From positions 4,774,001 through 4,838,000 of the forward strand of contig NC_135774.1 in the NCBI RefSeq assembly GCF_028453695.1: DNA of 64,000 bases, in the 5' to 3' direction. Shown here one piece after another: positions 1 through 15,359 of this stretch. Below the pieces are notes generated by a model. The model searched no databases. It was given only the letters and a program-made list of their open reading frames with translations, and was not told where the DNA came from. Origin of the DNA: Augochlora pura (Eukaryota; Arthropoda; Insecta; Hymenoptera; Halictidae). Positions within the stretch are counted from its first letter, which is position 1. Every line of letters begins with the position of its first letter. The position numbers and the translations under genes were made by a program.

Positions 1-1020
1 AAACCAGTGTAAAGCTTTCAATATATAGTATTTTTGTTCTCTATTATTTTGTACACTTTTAACAACTGCTTAAATATGTAACTTGTTTCATAATGTAAAA
101 ATTACTTCAGAAAATAACGCACCAATTTTTAGTGGTGTCCCAGAGTTGCCACTTGTCGACGAAGGGTTGGCATCAAGTTGACAACAAATGTGTCCCTTTT
201 ATGTCACCTCTCCTCTCCAAATTGGACTCGTATGCATCGACTCCGAATTTTGATCCGCTGAAATCGGTATTACTGTGATACCACTGTGGTTTCAGGCGTA
301 GCATCGTCTTCAATCAAGCTGTCTATCCACCCGTGGCGTCATAAAATTCGTATTCGCGCGCAATAGATTTGTACGATGGCCCCGATGCATCCGCGTTCCC
401 CCGGCGAACGGTTCATTATTAGAATTGAACGAGGCGCTTCCGAGACCACCGGAATTATACCGTCTTCCGTAAATTAACATAAATGGATCAAGGTCCCCAT
501 CGCATCGCCTGCGATCCGACGTACTACTTGCATCCTGGCGCAGCGGGCATCCAAACGGCTGCTAGCGTTGCTACTCTGCCGTGCTATTCGCACCCTTGTT
601 CTAAGAGCGGATATCTCTGCGTCTAATCGATACGCCTAACCTCTGACCTATTATCGCGGAACGCTAGCAAGTTCTTCGCAGATATCGTTGCGCAAGATTC
701 AGTTCGCGACCGGTTCTGGGAGTTGTTCGATAAATCACCGCCAGGTAATGCACGGTCAAAGACACATCCTCTTGGATCATTCGATGGCTATCTCGGTCGA
801 AGCTACTGGAGCATGGATGAGCAAGTACCTTTTAGGTAGATCGGCCTCTCAAGGGCACGATTATTAACAGCATCTTCCGGTAGAGGCCGCCAGAAACTGC
901 GGAATCTCTGCGATTTTTCTCCTAGGCCATTTAACGCTTTAATCAGTTGGCTGTTCTTGATGCTCTCCGCGAAGAAATGGAAATATTTCTCCTCAGAACT
1001 AGCATACTCGTTGTACGTAA

Positions 1021-1045
1021 ATTTACGTAGATTTACGTAGATTTA
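1021..1045. repeat. short tandem repeat, 10-bp unit
   Basis: The unit atttacgtag is repeated about two and a half times head to tail, just after a related cgtaaatttacg stretch. It looks like simple local duplication; no function is evident. Confidence 0.7.
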
Positions 1046-4000
1046 CTACAATATATTTGTAAATCAAAAAATTTTTTTTCATATTTGGAGGTCAAGACGA
1101 AATAAAAGGAACAAATAAAACATAAATAACTATTATAGTGATTGGATTAGGTAATATACTCATCATCGTTTATTATTTTTGATGTACTTTAGGCATACAC
1201 TCTTCCGAAAAGGTTGCAACAGCTAATTGATTAACGGGCGCTCTCGTATTTATCCATTATTAAGTTGCAAAAGTATTCTGTTGATTGGTATTATCTTTGT
1301 TAAATCCGAAACTATATTTAATTCATTTTCTATGTGTACGCAGTAGATCAATGACAATCGAGTGAAGACAAGTTCTGCAATGACGTATCTAGATAAAAAT
1401 ATTTGTATGTTCACCCCAAAGAATTATCGTGTCTAACGATTTCAATGAAATCTATCAGCCACCACTGTTTAAGGATTGGTTCCAAAAACGAGAAGATGAC
1501 TGCTGAACAAATTATTTGGACGTTCAAAAGAATTAATAGAATAGTAAATGCGCTTGTCCTTGTATCAAGTATAAGATAGTAGAACGGTATTGAATACTTC
1601 TATCACTGCAAATGGTGTTAGAAACCGGATTCATTAGAATCTAAATCGGTATAAAATAACAAGAAATTGTTGTAACCCAGATCCAAATAGATGATTTCGA
1701 TGTAAACTATCTAAAGATCATATTAGCGTAAACTAGAGAAATCTGCACATGCCTGAATTATTGACAATTTATACCAAATATTTAGAAGCCATAAAATCAG
1801 GCCCTAATGTTCAAAATGCGATTTAAATTATTTACAAGGAAATCTTGCTGCTAAAAATATATCCTGTACACACTTTTTGACGATTATTATCTATGTGGAA
1901 GATATGAGAACATTTTCCAACGTCAACATAAAAAGAATAAAATGAGTATGGAACACCATTTTCTAAACAGCGTGCTCTTAAGTTTACATTTTGTTAGATA
2001 ACACAGTAAAAATTTCAGTATGTTTATAAACCAAGTAAGCCGACTGATAGTTTTTGAATTTTCTGTTTTTCATCATCCAGAAGATAGCTACATCAGAATG
2101 ACAATTATTCTGACAGGAAAAATATTTTTTTCAAGACTTTCAATCAAACATATATTTCTTTAAACATTGCTCGTATTATTAAAACGTATTATGAAAATTA
2201 TTGTTAATAATCAATAATGTCCTTAATAATAATAATAAATATTCGTTATCATTAGAAGCAACAGAGATGTTTTGGGTCACAACCTTAGGTAACTCAGCCT
2301 CCATAATACCGACATATCGTTTAGTTTTCTATGGGAAATGTTTCCGATATTTTCGGAAATCTACGTTCCCAAAGAATTCGAGAACCCAAGTTTTGTTAGT
2401 ATGTGAACAGGACTAGTGAAACTCGGGGCGGACCAGCCAAGAATGATAGAACTCGACCCCAGCCTCGTGGGACTCAGGCATCCCAAGAGAACCAGTAGTC
2501 CCAGTGGTTTCAAATGTTTGACGAGATCCGAACAACCCGAACTAACGAAACCTCTTGTGACCTTCCAGGACTTTCAGTCTTGTATTACACTCGCGAACTT
2601 TGCTACCTTATCAATAGTTTAAAGGTCAACCGGATTGAACATTAGAGCGTTATAATGTTTCAATGAAAGGAGCAGGATCCTGTAATTTTCGGATGATCTG
2701 TGCCTTATACTCTATTTCCAACGTCGAATGTCGCCATCCTTGAGCAATGTGACACGAGATACAAAACTTTACTTCATTCTCGAACCAAATTTTATTATCT
2801 CGGAGAAAGCTGGATCTTGCGATACAAGTTTCATAATATTTCAAACATTCTTCGTTGAACCGCTTTCGCGCTCAAAATATGGCGAGTATTCCCTTATACA
2901 GTTGGTCTTCGAAAGTATTCAACCACCTTACTTAAGTATTCAGCGAATTTCACACAGAATAATATGACTGTGAATGAGAAAGTAAATTATACTCGGTATT
3001 AGCATTCATGTATAGTAAACTGACAAGAGTTTATTAAAAGTGTTTGTATAGCGAGCCGAAATATCGCAAATCCGTATGCTGGATTTCGCGGGGTCGTAAA
3101 TCCCGTTTCGTTTGCTCGCGACGATACTCGGGGCTTTGACGAGGTTACAATGTAACGACGCCTAGTTAGATTGCAACTCGACGAAGAAATAGTAACAAAC
3201 TTATATATTTTTAGACTTGATCGTACAAATTATGTTCGAGGTATTCTGCGAGAGACTGTTGTGTTGTTCGATGTGTTCTTAGCGAGTGTCTTTTGTGTTC
3301 TCTTGGTTCCGTCTCGAGTCGTGTATAACGTCGACTCTTATGATCTTTCTATTGGTTGTCTTAATATCTACATGGGGTGAAAAAGGTCTCTAATTGGTGA
3401 GTGGATGGTGCAATTTGGTCGTCGAAGTAGGGATGTGATTCGGAGAAACTGTGCTTAGTTTATTGATGCGAAGGATATGGTCTGGAAAAATGGTTTGTAT
3501 ATTGCCCTGTCAATAGGTTCGCTCACGGAGGTCTCGAAGAAGGTCTTCGCTCACGGTGTCCGATGACACCCGATTAATTTGGGACTAGTCGCGTCGCGTC
3601 GAGTGGTTCGGCTATCGCAGCCGACCGTGGTTATCTCGTGTTTGGTCTTCTTGAGACCGAACAGTTTGTTTAAACCAAATACTTTCGAGATAAATCTAAT
3701 AAGGCTAACTTTGGTAGATGAAATAATATCGCATACTGTTAAGCTTTTGCTTTTAATACCTTGAGTTTGATGGAAAGTGATAAATTAACTGTATTACAAG
3801 AATAACAATGAGTAGTAGTAATAATAATAATAAGAAGAATGACAATACAAAAGATGGCAAGACAATGTGACGAAGCGACAACAATAATAATTGTACGTGC
3901 AAAAATATCATTTATATTAAAATGAATACTTTCTTTCTCACGCTACTACGCTTTCTGTATTGTTCGACCCACACATACGTATATCTTCTCTCTTATACTA

Positions 4001-5698
4001 GCCTAGCAATAAAATACTATATTAGTTTATTACCAAATCATCTTCCCCCAGGCTTACATCGAATGCCCAGGGGTAATTACAGTTGTACGGCTTTATGCGG
4101 GGGCTCAGAAATAAGAAAATAAATAAGTTAATAAATAGGTATAACAACTGTATATAATAAATAATTAGGTTAATTACCGACAGGTTCAATATAGTTTCGC
4201 AACGTGTCTATATCTAACAACATTATCTGTGAAACAAAGCCCTTTCTAATGATTACCATAATAAATTAAGCAAAATTAATTGACCTTTAGATAGTCAGAA
4301 TTCTATCTTATAACATCTATAATATCTAAAAGATCATTCGATATTTAGAGATTGCATTAGAGATAACATTCTCGAGTCCAAATATTTATTGCTTGATCAC
4401 GGGCGAAGGCGGGTAATCCTGGCTGACGAAGCATTGTGAATAAATATCGTACAAGTAAGTTTCCCTTGGCAAAGAACACGACTGTATCAATTTACTTGAG
4501 AGAAATTCTTGATCTTACGAAATCTGCTGTCGCGCACCAAAATCATACGTTATTAAGGCTCGGCTGTGCTAGGTTTTTGCAGACTCAGAGAATTATATCG
4601 TCCGTAGGACTCGGAACCGCTTGATTGGCTGGCCAAAACCATATCTACTGACCCGTTAAGTCAAACCCAGATGGTCTGCATTTTATGTGTCTAACCTTGC
4701 ATACATGTGCATTCGTGCTCGAGTACGTTACATAAACTGCCTGCAACAATGCCTCCCTACTTTGTAGCAGCCTCTGGAAAGAAGGGACGATAGATTAACT
4801 GTAATCGACAGATCATTTTCTATCATCAACCAGAAATATATCTAGTTTACATAAGATAAGAACAATTCTCATTTTATTTTATCCCAGCGTGTTGAAATAG
4901 AATTCCCTGCGCTCAAAGAACTTTCTTAAATCATCTGTCGAAAATTCGAATGCATTTACTAGCCAAGTAGTAATTCTGCTTTAACGTCTTAACATCTGAA
5001 GCGTTTCCTCTCTTTAATTTAAAAAGTGTGCAATGATAGAATGTTGAAAACAGTTCAATTGTTTAATAAAATTTAATGAAAGATTTTATTGATATGAATT
5101 TTATGAAACAAAAATTGTTAATTTGAATAGTGTCCAAGTACAAAGGGATGAATAAAGCAGCAGACTCCGTTTGTAAGGATATATCTGAATACACTTTTAG
5201 TGATAATTTCATCAAGCTTCTCTCTCTTAAAAACATAGAATAAAGTAGTAGGCCACTAAAAATCATTTTCAGTATTAAAGCCGCGCGAGGCAAACGCGTG
5301 GATTTTTATTCGAATACATTCTCCGTGGATGTTTGGTTATTCTATACAACGAAATCTTTCCCATTGTTTCAACGTGCATTGCTAGCGAGCCATTCATTGT
5401 GTTACAAAACACGGTATTACAAATATTTATGGGGACATTTGGCAGCCGGGACAAAGCAATAATAATTATCTTTATGCGAGCTGCGTATATATGGACTGTT
5501 GATAAAAGTTTTGCTGGAGTCCCCTTGTTAAAATCTGTTCGACTGTTTCGTCGTTTTATCCAGGACGACTGTTCCTCCTGAACAATTGGGGTGTAAAAGG
5601 TGAATGAATCGCGAGTACAATTCAATTTTATTCACCTCGAGATTTTTGAAAACTGCAATGGTCCATTAATATCGCCACCGAATGAAATGTAGCTGCGG

Positions 5699-5743
5699 AT
5701 TATGTTTCAATAACAAACTCCAATTATGTTTCAATAACAAACT
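5699..5743. repeat. tandem duplication, 24-bp unit
   Basis: The sequence attatgtttcaataacaaact occurs twice, starting at 5699 and 5723, and is identical over 21 bases of each 24-bp unit. It lies in non-coding DNA upstream of Rdl exon 2. Confidence 0.85.
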
Positions 5744-6703
5744 GTTTGCACATCGGCTCAAAAATTAAATTATCTCCAACCTTTTCGCGTCATTGATCGT
5801 TTAAAAGCGTTAGCCGCTTGCTCGTGTCCGAAGCATATTTTTCGTTTACCCGAGGCAGCCGGGGCTGGCCCGTGTGAATTGGGTACACGTTTGCCCAACG
5901 CGCAATCCTATTTATCTAAAATGTGTACCGACGACCAAACGTATTTTTTATTAACGTATAAAAACTTTGAACTCCATGGAAGGAACTGGGAATCCCTGTA
6001 ACATCGCAAAACGAAAATTACTCTGTAAAATGTACTTTATGCAGACGCTAGCCTTGCCATATTTTCTTTTTCAGCTTCATTGTAATTTTATACTTCCCTA
6101 CCTTCGCTTATCTGCAATCTTGGTATGCTAATACCGCGGAGAATATTCCATTCCGCTTACTACGAAATAGCCTATTTTATTAAATTGTCAGATATTTATA
6201 CGAATGTAAATAGTCTATATGAGAACAATCAAAATTTAAATATCACGTTATCCGATTATAAAAACGCCATCAATAATAGCTGATTTTGCCCTAAAATTAT
6301 CTGATTGTTTTCTTCTGTCTTTCTTACAGTAACACATGAACAAAAGTTGATATTATTACTGCAGAAATTAACTTGTGACATACGAAAGATATAATTGTAC
6401 ATGTATGAAATAAATGAAATAGAAAACGTGGTAGTATTTGTACCAAATATTATTATTTATGTTATATTATATTATCATCTATTATTTCTAGCATAATGCA
6501 GTCTTTATTGAAAGGTAAAATATATTTGAAGCAAGAATAAGGGTATACAAATTACACAAAACTAGAGCGACTTATTTTATAATGTAAAAATCGACGAGAC
6601 GAGATTTATTACATAGAGTACTTCTGTAGCATACTTGGATCTTGCAGATCTTTGATTCGTTTAACAGACTAAAATAAAAATTGAATAGAATTGAAACCTT
6701 TAA

Positions 6704-7099
<396 letters not shown>

Positions 7100-7804
7100 T
7101 AGGGTTGCGATTTTTCCTGGCTATCGTATAGTCCGAATCATTCGACTATCCTGTGGTAGCGTCGATATCGCGCACAAAACCACGATCCTTCGACGACTCA
7201 TGCGACGTTCGTCACCGCGTGACTAATTCTGTCATCGAAAACAGATACTTCGGCAATTATAAAGAATAAGGTCCACTTTATTGACGTAATCTTAACGTGA
7301 ACGCTATGGGTGACTTCGCGTAGTATACAACTTCAGCTTCAAAACTGTACGCGAGAGTATTTTTATTATCATGTGTTCTACTTCAAGGTTCGATTCAAAT
7401 TATTGTCAACACTTATTATTATACTTTCATCTTTTTTTTAGACTTTTATTGCCGTGTATTCTATTGTTTCATGGTTGAACTTCGATTCTGTTTGAGTAAC
7501 ATTTAGTTCGAAAAATAAGTACAAATTCTACTTTTAATGCCTCGTTTTACCATAATAATATAGTTTCATCGCCGTGGCTTTAATTACTCCAATGTCTGAA
7601 TTAGAGTCTATTTAGCTGAGGTTTATTTTTAAGTTCGACCGAGTTCAATTAACGTATTTATTTCGAATTCGGTTGTTCCTTATAATATGCACAAATTATT
7701 TTCAGTTCGATGAAAAAACAAGTACTTGTAATTGTTGAATATTCAAGGTATTAAATACTGGTTTGCAACCGGTGTTACAAGCGAACAGGGGCTGATTCTA
7801 CGTT

Positions 7805-8044
7805 AAAAATTAAGTCAAAAAAAAACGATGCCATTTTTTCACTTAAGGCTTCGTTTTTTAGAAAAACTAAGTTGAAAGATGCGTCACGTATGCGTGGTTT
7901 GTAATATGATCAAATGTAAAATTGGTATGTCATGACCAAACGCGTTATTTGATTGCTATTTAATGGTATTATTTTGCAATGTATTTTTTCTCGGAAACGA
8001 AGCCTTAAATGAAAAAAATATTATCCTTTTTCCGACTTATTTTT
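7805..8044. mobile_element. MITE-like element with about 53-bp inverted ends
   Basis: The two ends are imperfect inverted repeats of roughly 53 bp (7805-7858 and 7993-8044). The best-matching cores are cttaaggcttcgttt on the left and aaacgaagccttaaat on the right, and both arms carry a taagtc-type outer motif. The 135-bp interior has no coding capacity. This is the structure of a small non-autonomous DNA transposon or a foldback element. The superfamily cannot be assigned because a target duplication is not clear. A related end (aaacgagaccttaaatgaaa) lies at 45426-45445, suggesting a dispersed family. Confidence 0.65.
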
Positions 8045-11000
8045 GCATATAAAATCATCCTCTTGCCAGTTGTTTCACCACTTACACAATACACTGTATA
8101 GACGTTGTAATTATTGAATGTATAAATAGAAATACACATTCTTGCTTTATATGTGTTGATAACTGCTTTGTATCGCGATATATGAAGTAATAAAACAAAT
8201 AGGTTCGTTTGAAAGTGTTAACATTATGCGAGCAGCAAATAATCGCGAAATTCACAGAGACTGTGCACTTACAGTGTGTAGGTCGCGAATCACAATAATG
8301 GAGCTGTGAACAGTGGAACACACTGAAATGACGCAACACATGGTATTCAAAATATATTTGCGCACATGTTTGAATCTGAATCTGACAATGAGCGGCGGTT
8401 AATGCAGAGTGCTTTATCTAGAAGTGGGTCACCTAATTGTCTTCTTTAGCTGCGATGGTGTTTTAAGGTCATCCATGGTGTTTTATATAGAAGCATATAA
8501 TTTGTCTGTAGCATCTGATAACTAACATCATTGTGCACTCATTCATGAACAACAGCATGACTTTCGAATTAGATTATAAATTTTTTAATTAATCGAAAAT
8601 ATAATTTGTTATTTTAATATTTTTTAGACTGTATTGTTATTTTTAACGAGATTTTAAATTTCAGAGATAATTTCTACAGTAGCTAGAAAACATAATTTCC
8701 GAAAAGATGACGATGCCTTTATATTTATTTATCAGGGAATATCAATAAACAAAAAAGTACAGTACGGAAAATGATTGCAATAGCGAAAGTAACCATAAGA
8801 TGCTGTATAGTAAATTTCACGATTTTGCATTTCTAATTGATTTACGTTCACATCTGAACAACTCGTGGAGGCACCGCCATTTTTTGCAAATGTACCCATC
8901 TCGAATTATCGAATTGATCAACGTCTATGAAATGTACGTTAACTTTGACATCAAGATCGTTAAGGTCGATGAGGCGAACCCTATTCCATATAATTACCGA
9001 CCATTAATGCTGCGCACGTTTGCGTATGTGCACAGATGGATCGGTCAAGGTTTTGCAAACGATATTCGATCACTTTCGCATATACCTGCTTTCTCGACGC
9101 ATTCCTGATAATCGTTGCACGGACTGGGCATACCGGGAGTCCTTTTCGTAGCGAATGCAGCATCGCCTCGAGATTTACTCGCATAAAGACGATTGTTTCT
9201 TTCTTGAACGGAGTCATAGAAATCAGAGCTTCGATACATACGAATTCGAGAAATCGACTTTAGACACTGCAAATATCGGCAGACCAATTTCCAAACGTGT
9301 GGTTGCGACCCGAACGGAATCAAGTTCGAGGAATGCTAGACCAGAGGTGGCTACCAGTGCTGTAACGTAGATCGATGATAGAAGGAAGAAATCGATCGAG
9401 GCTCCACTATGGCGTGAAATGGAATAGATTTTAACAGAATAATGTGCCACGAGCGCAAGAGATAGCCTGTAGAAAAATCGGCAGAGTAACGAACGAAAAA
9501 CGGTCCGGAAACGTTGATCGAGATACGACAAAGGGACAAAAGCGGGACGACAATGTAGAAGAGGTAGTACGCTCCGGGAAATATTTTTGACGCCGCTTAC
9601 TCTTTCGCCGCGGACGATACAGAAAAGAATATTCGGAACAATAGGGAGCAAGCTCGTGGGCGTGTACTTTGCCGTCGTAAAAATTCTCAGCCAGAGCCGG
9701 ACATGGAATGAAAAGTCGCGTCATTTTTCGATTTGCCGGTGGATGGAGTTACCCGCTGGACCGGTCGATGACGTTTACAACCGTGAAAGAAAAACAATCC
9801 GGATGAAATTTTCCCGGCCGCAACGTCACAGAAAGAAATTCAATTTGAACAGCGTTTGCGAAATTCGCGAATGTAACCTTTTGCACGCTATTGTTGACAC
9901 CCGATGAAACGAAAGGACTTTGTCTGGGACTGTTCGAACGAAATCAGTCGATGTACCATCGCAATTTCAAGTTTATATACGCGGTTTAATGTATCTTTTT
10001 TAACTAAAAATTTATAGGAACGATTATGACTTCCACTACGTGAAAAGGTACATTATTTTGCGGTAATTAATAATCAAATTAGTACTACTATTATTATTAA
10101 TGTATCAGCAAATTGTAGGTAATACAATGATAATGTATAATAGTATTCGGTTGAGCGCAATCATTTCACTCCGGATTAAGTGTAATAGAGTTATGCTCAC
10201 TTTCCCGACGCATCGAATTGGCAGAAAATGATTTCGAAAATAACAAGTTTAACAAGCGAAATGCTAATTGCTCAGGAATCAGTGTTTTGGTAGATACAAA
10301 AATATTGTTAAATTGTATTGTCTTAATTCTTGAACGTCCATGGCGTGTTACTTTCTTTCTTGAGAGAATTTAGTTTGAAACCAATAACGAATCGATACGT
10401 TACATTACGTATTGGGTGCTACTAACGATGCATTGTTGTTATTATCTACATGCAAGAATGGGCGTGTTAACGTATGCAAACGTAAAAAGTATTATAAGTC
10501 ACAGTTATTTTAAAATAGGAAATTCTATAAGAAAGTGTACCCAAAACTTTTTCCATTCATTTATACACGCATTGATAGATATTTAATACCTTATATAACA
10601 TTTTTCCCATTGAAACGAAAAAATATATCTAGATGCAATATTATTTCTGGAGCAATGAACTTCGTAAGAAAACAACTTACATCCACCGAAATTTCCTTTT
10701 AAATTCCCAATCAAATGAGATCAGAACATTCTGAATAATATGCACATTGATCATGGATGCAGTATAAACCAACCATCAATATAAAACCATTGAATTGCAA
10801 AGTTCACGTACTGTTTACGTAGTTGACATTTCAAGTGAACAGTCAGCAAATGCTATTTACGACATCGATTTTTGGAAAAAAGCGCACGTACCTCTACAAC
10901 TCGAAACACTGTAACGTGTAGACGGTAATCTACTAGGTGCTCTATGAAACTTTCGCACCCCTTAACACTGCCGCATTAGTAATACACTTATAGAAACATA

Positions 11001-14000
11001 ATTTCAAAAAGTGATACATCGGATGGCACCGATGAAAACGTAGCGCTACAGAAATGTTGCGGCGATGTAATCGTTGTCAACTTACCCCTTCTTCTTACAG
11101 GCGCGATTTCAACGCGTAACTGAAACCTCAGCAGATGAAACAAGGTCGTCGAAAGTAATGTCGAGTATTTCGAGGGCCGAAAAACGTGCGCCATTTCCGT
11201 AAATAAAGGGAAAACGTATTTTAAAGCGACACCAAATGTATTTTTACGCTGCTTGTAAAACGGTCTCGGTGAGCTCGGATCTTTACGAATTCATTCGGCA
11301 GCTAATGTTAGTGACCTGGGTTAGGAAGATTCGGGCAAACAGCTTAATAAAAATCTTGCTCCAACCGCGTCGTCGTCAGAGTAAACAGGCTACCGCGAAG
11401 AAAGACGCACGAGGTATCCGTGTTTGTCGATACTGGTCCTTTGGTAGAAAAGTTGGTCTATCGACTAGCTATCGGCAAGGCCAGGGGACGCCAGCTGACG
11501 TCGAAGAATCCGATAGCCGGAATTTGTTTACGGATACAGCTGGGACTCGAGCTGGTACGGCTGGAGTGTCATAAAGATTGAATCGATGGCTTTCAATTCC
11601 CACGATAAAGTCAAATTTTCGGCTAGGTCCCGGCGGTAGCAGGGCGGGGCTGGGGCGCTTCGATAAAACTTGGATCGATGCTGGGACGCGGCACGGGTTG
11701 CCACGGGTTACCGTTAACGGCATCTCTGCTCCGGCCACGCTCCCCCACAGTTCTTTACCTTCGATTACAATTTCAACATTGATTCTGTCAGCCGAGCGTC
11801 TCTGCTGTCACCGATCCCGCTGCGGGGCGTTCTCGGATTCTCGCTTGTCTCCGACACCGATCGGCCGCGAGACACCCGAACGCCGTTGCATTCTTCCGCA
11901 AGATCACCGGATGCTCTCTTCCCGTCGAATCGCGGGACTCTCGCCACCAGACTCGCAATCGAACCGCAAAGACCGACGCTGTCTTTCAACGGCATTAGAA
12001 ATCAAGTTAAGGTGGTATTCTTCACTGAACGTATCGCACCCTTTCCCCTAACAGTTGGTCAAACTACAAGCTTCGTAGTATACAGCAGCAAATATCTTCT
12101 GTAGTACATACAATGGCGTCAAGATATGTATCTGTACACCTTTTTAAACGTAATAATTCGTTTGAAATTGGACGATGATATTTGAATCTTTTTGGAGAAA
12201 AATTCAAGCAATGCATTTTTTGGTAACTTATATATAATAGAAGCCACATACTTAAGACCACATAACGAACATTATAACTTTTTTGGAATAAATGTGAATG
12301 ACTTGAATTTTTTGGATAACGAAATAATTAGTCTATTAGACAGAGAGTATAGTACGCTTTGTTATTACTTGCAATGACGAAAACGAGTAAAAAACTGAAA
12401 AAATAAGAAGCTGAACATTTTTACGATATCGGGAAACACAGAGGCAAATAACAAGCAATAAAAAATATTAAAATCTCTAGATTTGATACAGTTTTGACTA
12501 TGAAATTTTCAGCATGCACACATGGAAGTTACTCGTCTTCCATTGATTTATAGATTTATAGCAATCTAATTTTATAAATCTTAATTGCGTCTCCTTGTTT
12601 TTATCTATTATTCTTAATGACTGAGTACAATTTTGATACTTGTTTTTCTTCTGACATAATTCTCACACATGATGCTCTAACATCATGTACCGAAATCTGC
12701 TTTAACCACTGTACGCATATTATATCTCCATAACTCCTTGCGCTATGATTTTTTTTCGTAACTATGTTGACTTACACGTGAAAGAAAATGTGTATTTATC
12801 GTGCAACTAGTTTAATTATAACTATCAAATATCGTTCGTTATAAATCTTGCACGATACTATAGTCGAACAGGTTTAACCTCGTCTTGAACCACTTTATTG
12901 AAACATTCCCAGATGTTTAAGCAAAATACAATCAACTAATGTGTCTATTGTACGAAAAATAAAAGACTAAAAGAATGTTTACACTTCATTCTTTATTCTT
13001 TGTCATCATAACAACGAAAACAAGAAATATATAATTCCGCATATCTGTACGCATCTATGGCAAGTGCAAATATTTAAAATCTAAAAGACCTATAAATTAA
13101 CAAGTTTCAACGGCATTCTTATTTCCTCGATACAATCGCGTAAATCTTTATTGAACGAGAGAAACTTTTCATTGAAACTAACTTTTATAAAATAACGCAT
13201 GAAAATTTGCATTTGCATAAAGCTCCACTGTTTAATAATCGACGAGCACAAACAGAAATGTGTAGGAAAGTTCGGTAGTTAAAAAGTTCCACAGGTTTAC
13301 GGTGAGGAAATCCCGAAGTAACTGAAAATAACGTGATCTAAACTAGAATAGCCCGTTAAGCAGCACATAATGAGACTATTCGAGAGAATTCCGACGGAAA
13401 ATTTCATATTCGGTGCCCTGTAAACACGTCCAGAAGAGGGAACAGTAAACACAAATCCTTTATTTATTCGCCGTCGGTTCGAACGTGCATTCATTTTCAT
13501 TCCGTTCCTGATCCCGTGCTGGGACAGTTCCAGATCCGACTCCTGACGCTGGCCCCGAGCCACGGTGACCCACCGAGGCATCCACAACTGCGGTTTCTTG
13601 CTCTTTTCCCGCGGGAGACAATGCCGTGGAATCCGAGACAGCGAAAAGTGTGCCGTCCGCGAGAATTACTCCCGAAAACAACCCCTATCAATTCTCTCGT
13701 CCTGTCGCGATGATCGATTTTCTTGGCATTCCAACTGCGAAACTTCCGAAACCCGCAAAACTCTTCGAGTACTGATTCGTCCGTAAAATTAGGAGGCTTC
13801 GCCCTCTTCGAAACTAGTCCGGCTTCCTATAACAATCCCCTGAGAAATTTCTAACCATATTAAGAAGTTTAATTTAACTTGCTACTAACATGAAGTACTC
13901 ATCAACGCGGCCGACAAAGGAACATTCCGGAAGTGCACGCTCTGATTTCGATTTCCGTGAGACAATTCTCTGCAAAATATTTAACGGACGATCTGTTTTT

Positions 14001-15359
14001 ATTGGCAATTGTCCGCGATGCCTCGCTTTTAACCCTAGCATGCTTAAGGGAGCATCACAATGTTCACAAGCGACAAGTGTCGTTTCATGAACTATCTGTA
14101 ATTTTGTTTATATTAATATGTATCTAAATGTATTGCTTGACAGTATTTTACAAATAAATATACCTCGAGCAGGAGAAATAATATTTATATAACACTTTTT
14201 TTTAGATTGATATGAAATGATCCTCCCTTGAACACAGCTTAAACATTCTAATACTTTATACATCTAAGGTTAAGGATTAAAATTATATTTATTACCTCGA
14301 AAACTAGAGAGAAAATATTTCATGCATAAAAGTTAGTCAGACTTCAATTGGTAAGATAAATTAATTTTATAATGTTTTTGTTAGTATTTTACTCGGGCTA
14401 GTATTAATCAGACTTTGATTTAGTTTTTCTATTCCAAGTAAAATGTGGAAATGTTTCAAGACTTCAATATCTTAAACAACATCTCTGCTATTCACTTTTC
14501 TAGTGAATGAACATCTGTACCATTCAACTATTTTCATTTTTCTCTATATCTTTTAAAGAATATAAAATTATGTAACTCAAGAAATAAACTACATAATCTG
14601 CAAAATTTGAATGGAATATTTAATTAATAATTAATTGGATGCATATTTTCGAAACTGCTGTCTAAACTTTTAGGAGGTGCATTTAAAAATTTCCATACGA
14701 ATAATCATAGAATTCTAAATTTAAAGTTTATCCACTTATTTGGAAAATATATGGTTCGAACTTCGCTAACTACGATGTTATCCAAGCGGCGCAGTCGTAA
14801 AAGAAATATTATACCCAATGAAATTGCACACGTACTTTCGCTCTGCAATTTCCAAATAATATACCCTTATTATAATCAGAGTGTCATTAATACTAAACAT
14901 TTTTTTAATCACCTGGTACAGATATTTCTATACATTCAATATATTCGTTTAGAAATAGGAAATTATAAATAAAACACAGATGAATAAATCGAAGTATAAA
15001 ATGAAAATGGGTGAAAACAGCAAATATTTTCATTAGTACATACATAGAAATTGTATGTACTAATTTTCAAAATTCAAAAAACAAAATGGCGGACCCAATA
15101 TGGCAATGGGTTGTCGAAAAAATGGTACGCGGAGCTGTATTTTAGTGGCCTACAGAAACTGGAAGGTTAAAGATGCAATTTTGTGCATCTTTGCACAGCA
15201 TTCGGAAAGTCCAATATCTATGTTTATAATGTGAGGGTAAGGGTTCCCCATAATAACACGTATTGAGACTAGCGAAATCAGGAAGGTTCCGTGGCTCAGA
15301 TCCTACAATTGAGGATAGAGGTACAGAAATGCCTTTACGATATTCGGGTAGCTGGTAAG

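Noticed and set aside
7386..7402. tRNA T-arm-like ggttcgattc
   Set aside because: No acceptor stem, anticodon arm or A box at suitable distance.
14029..14280. TTAACCCTAGC ... ggattaa pair as a MITE
   Set aside because: End similarity stops after about eight bases.
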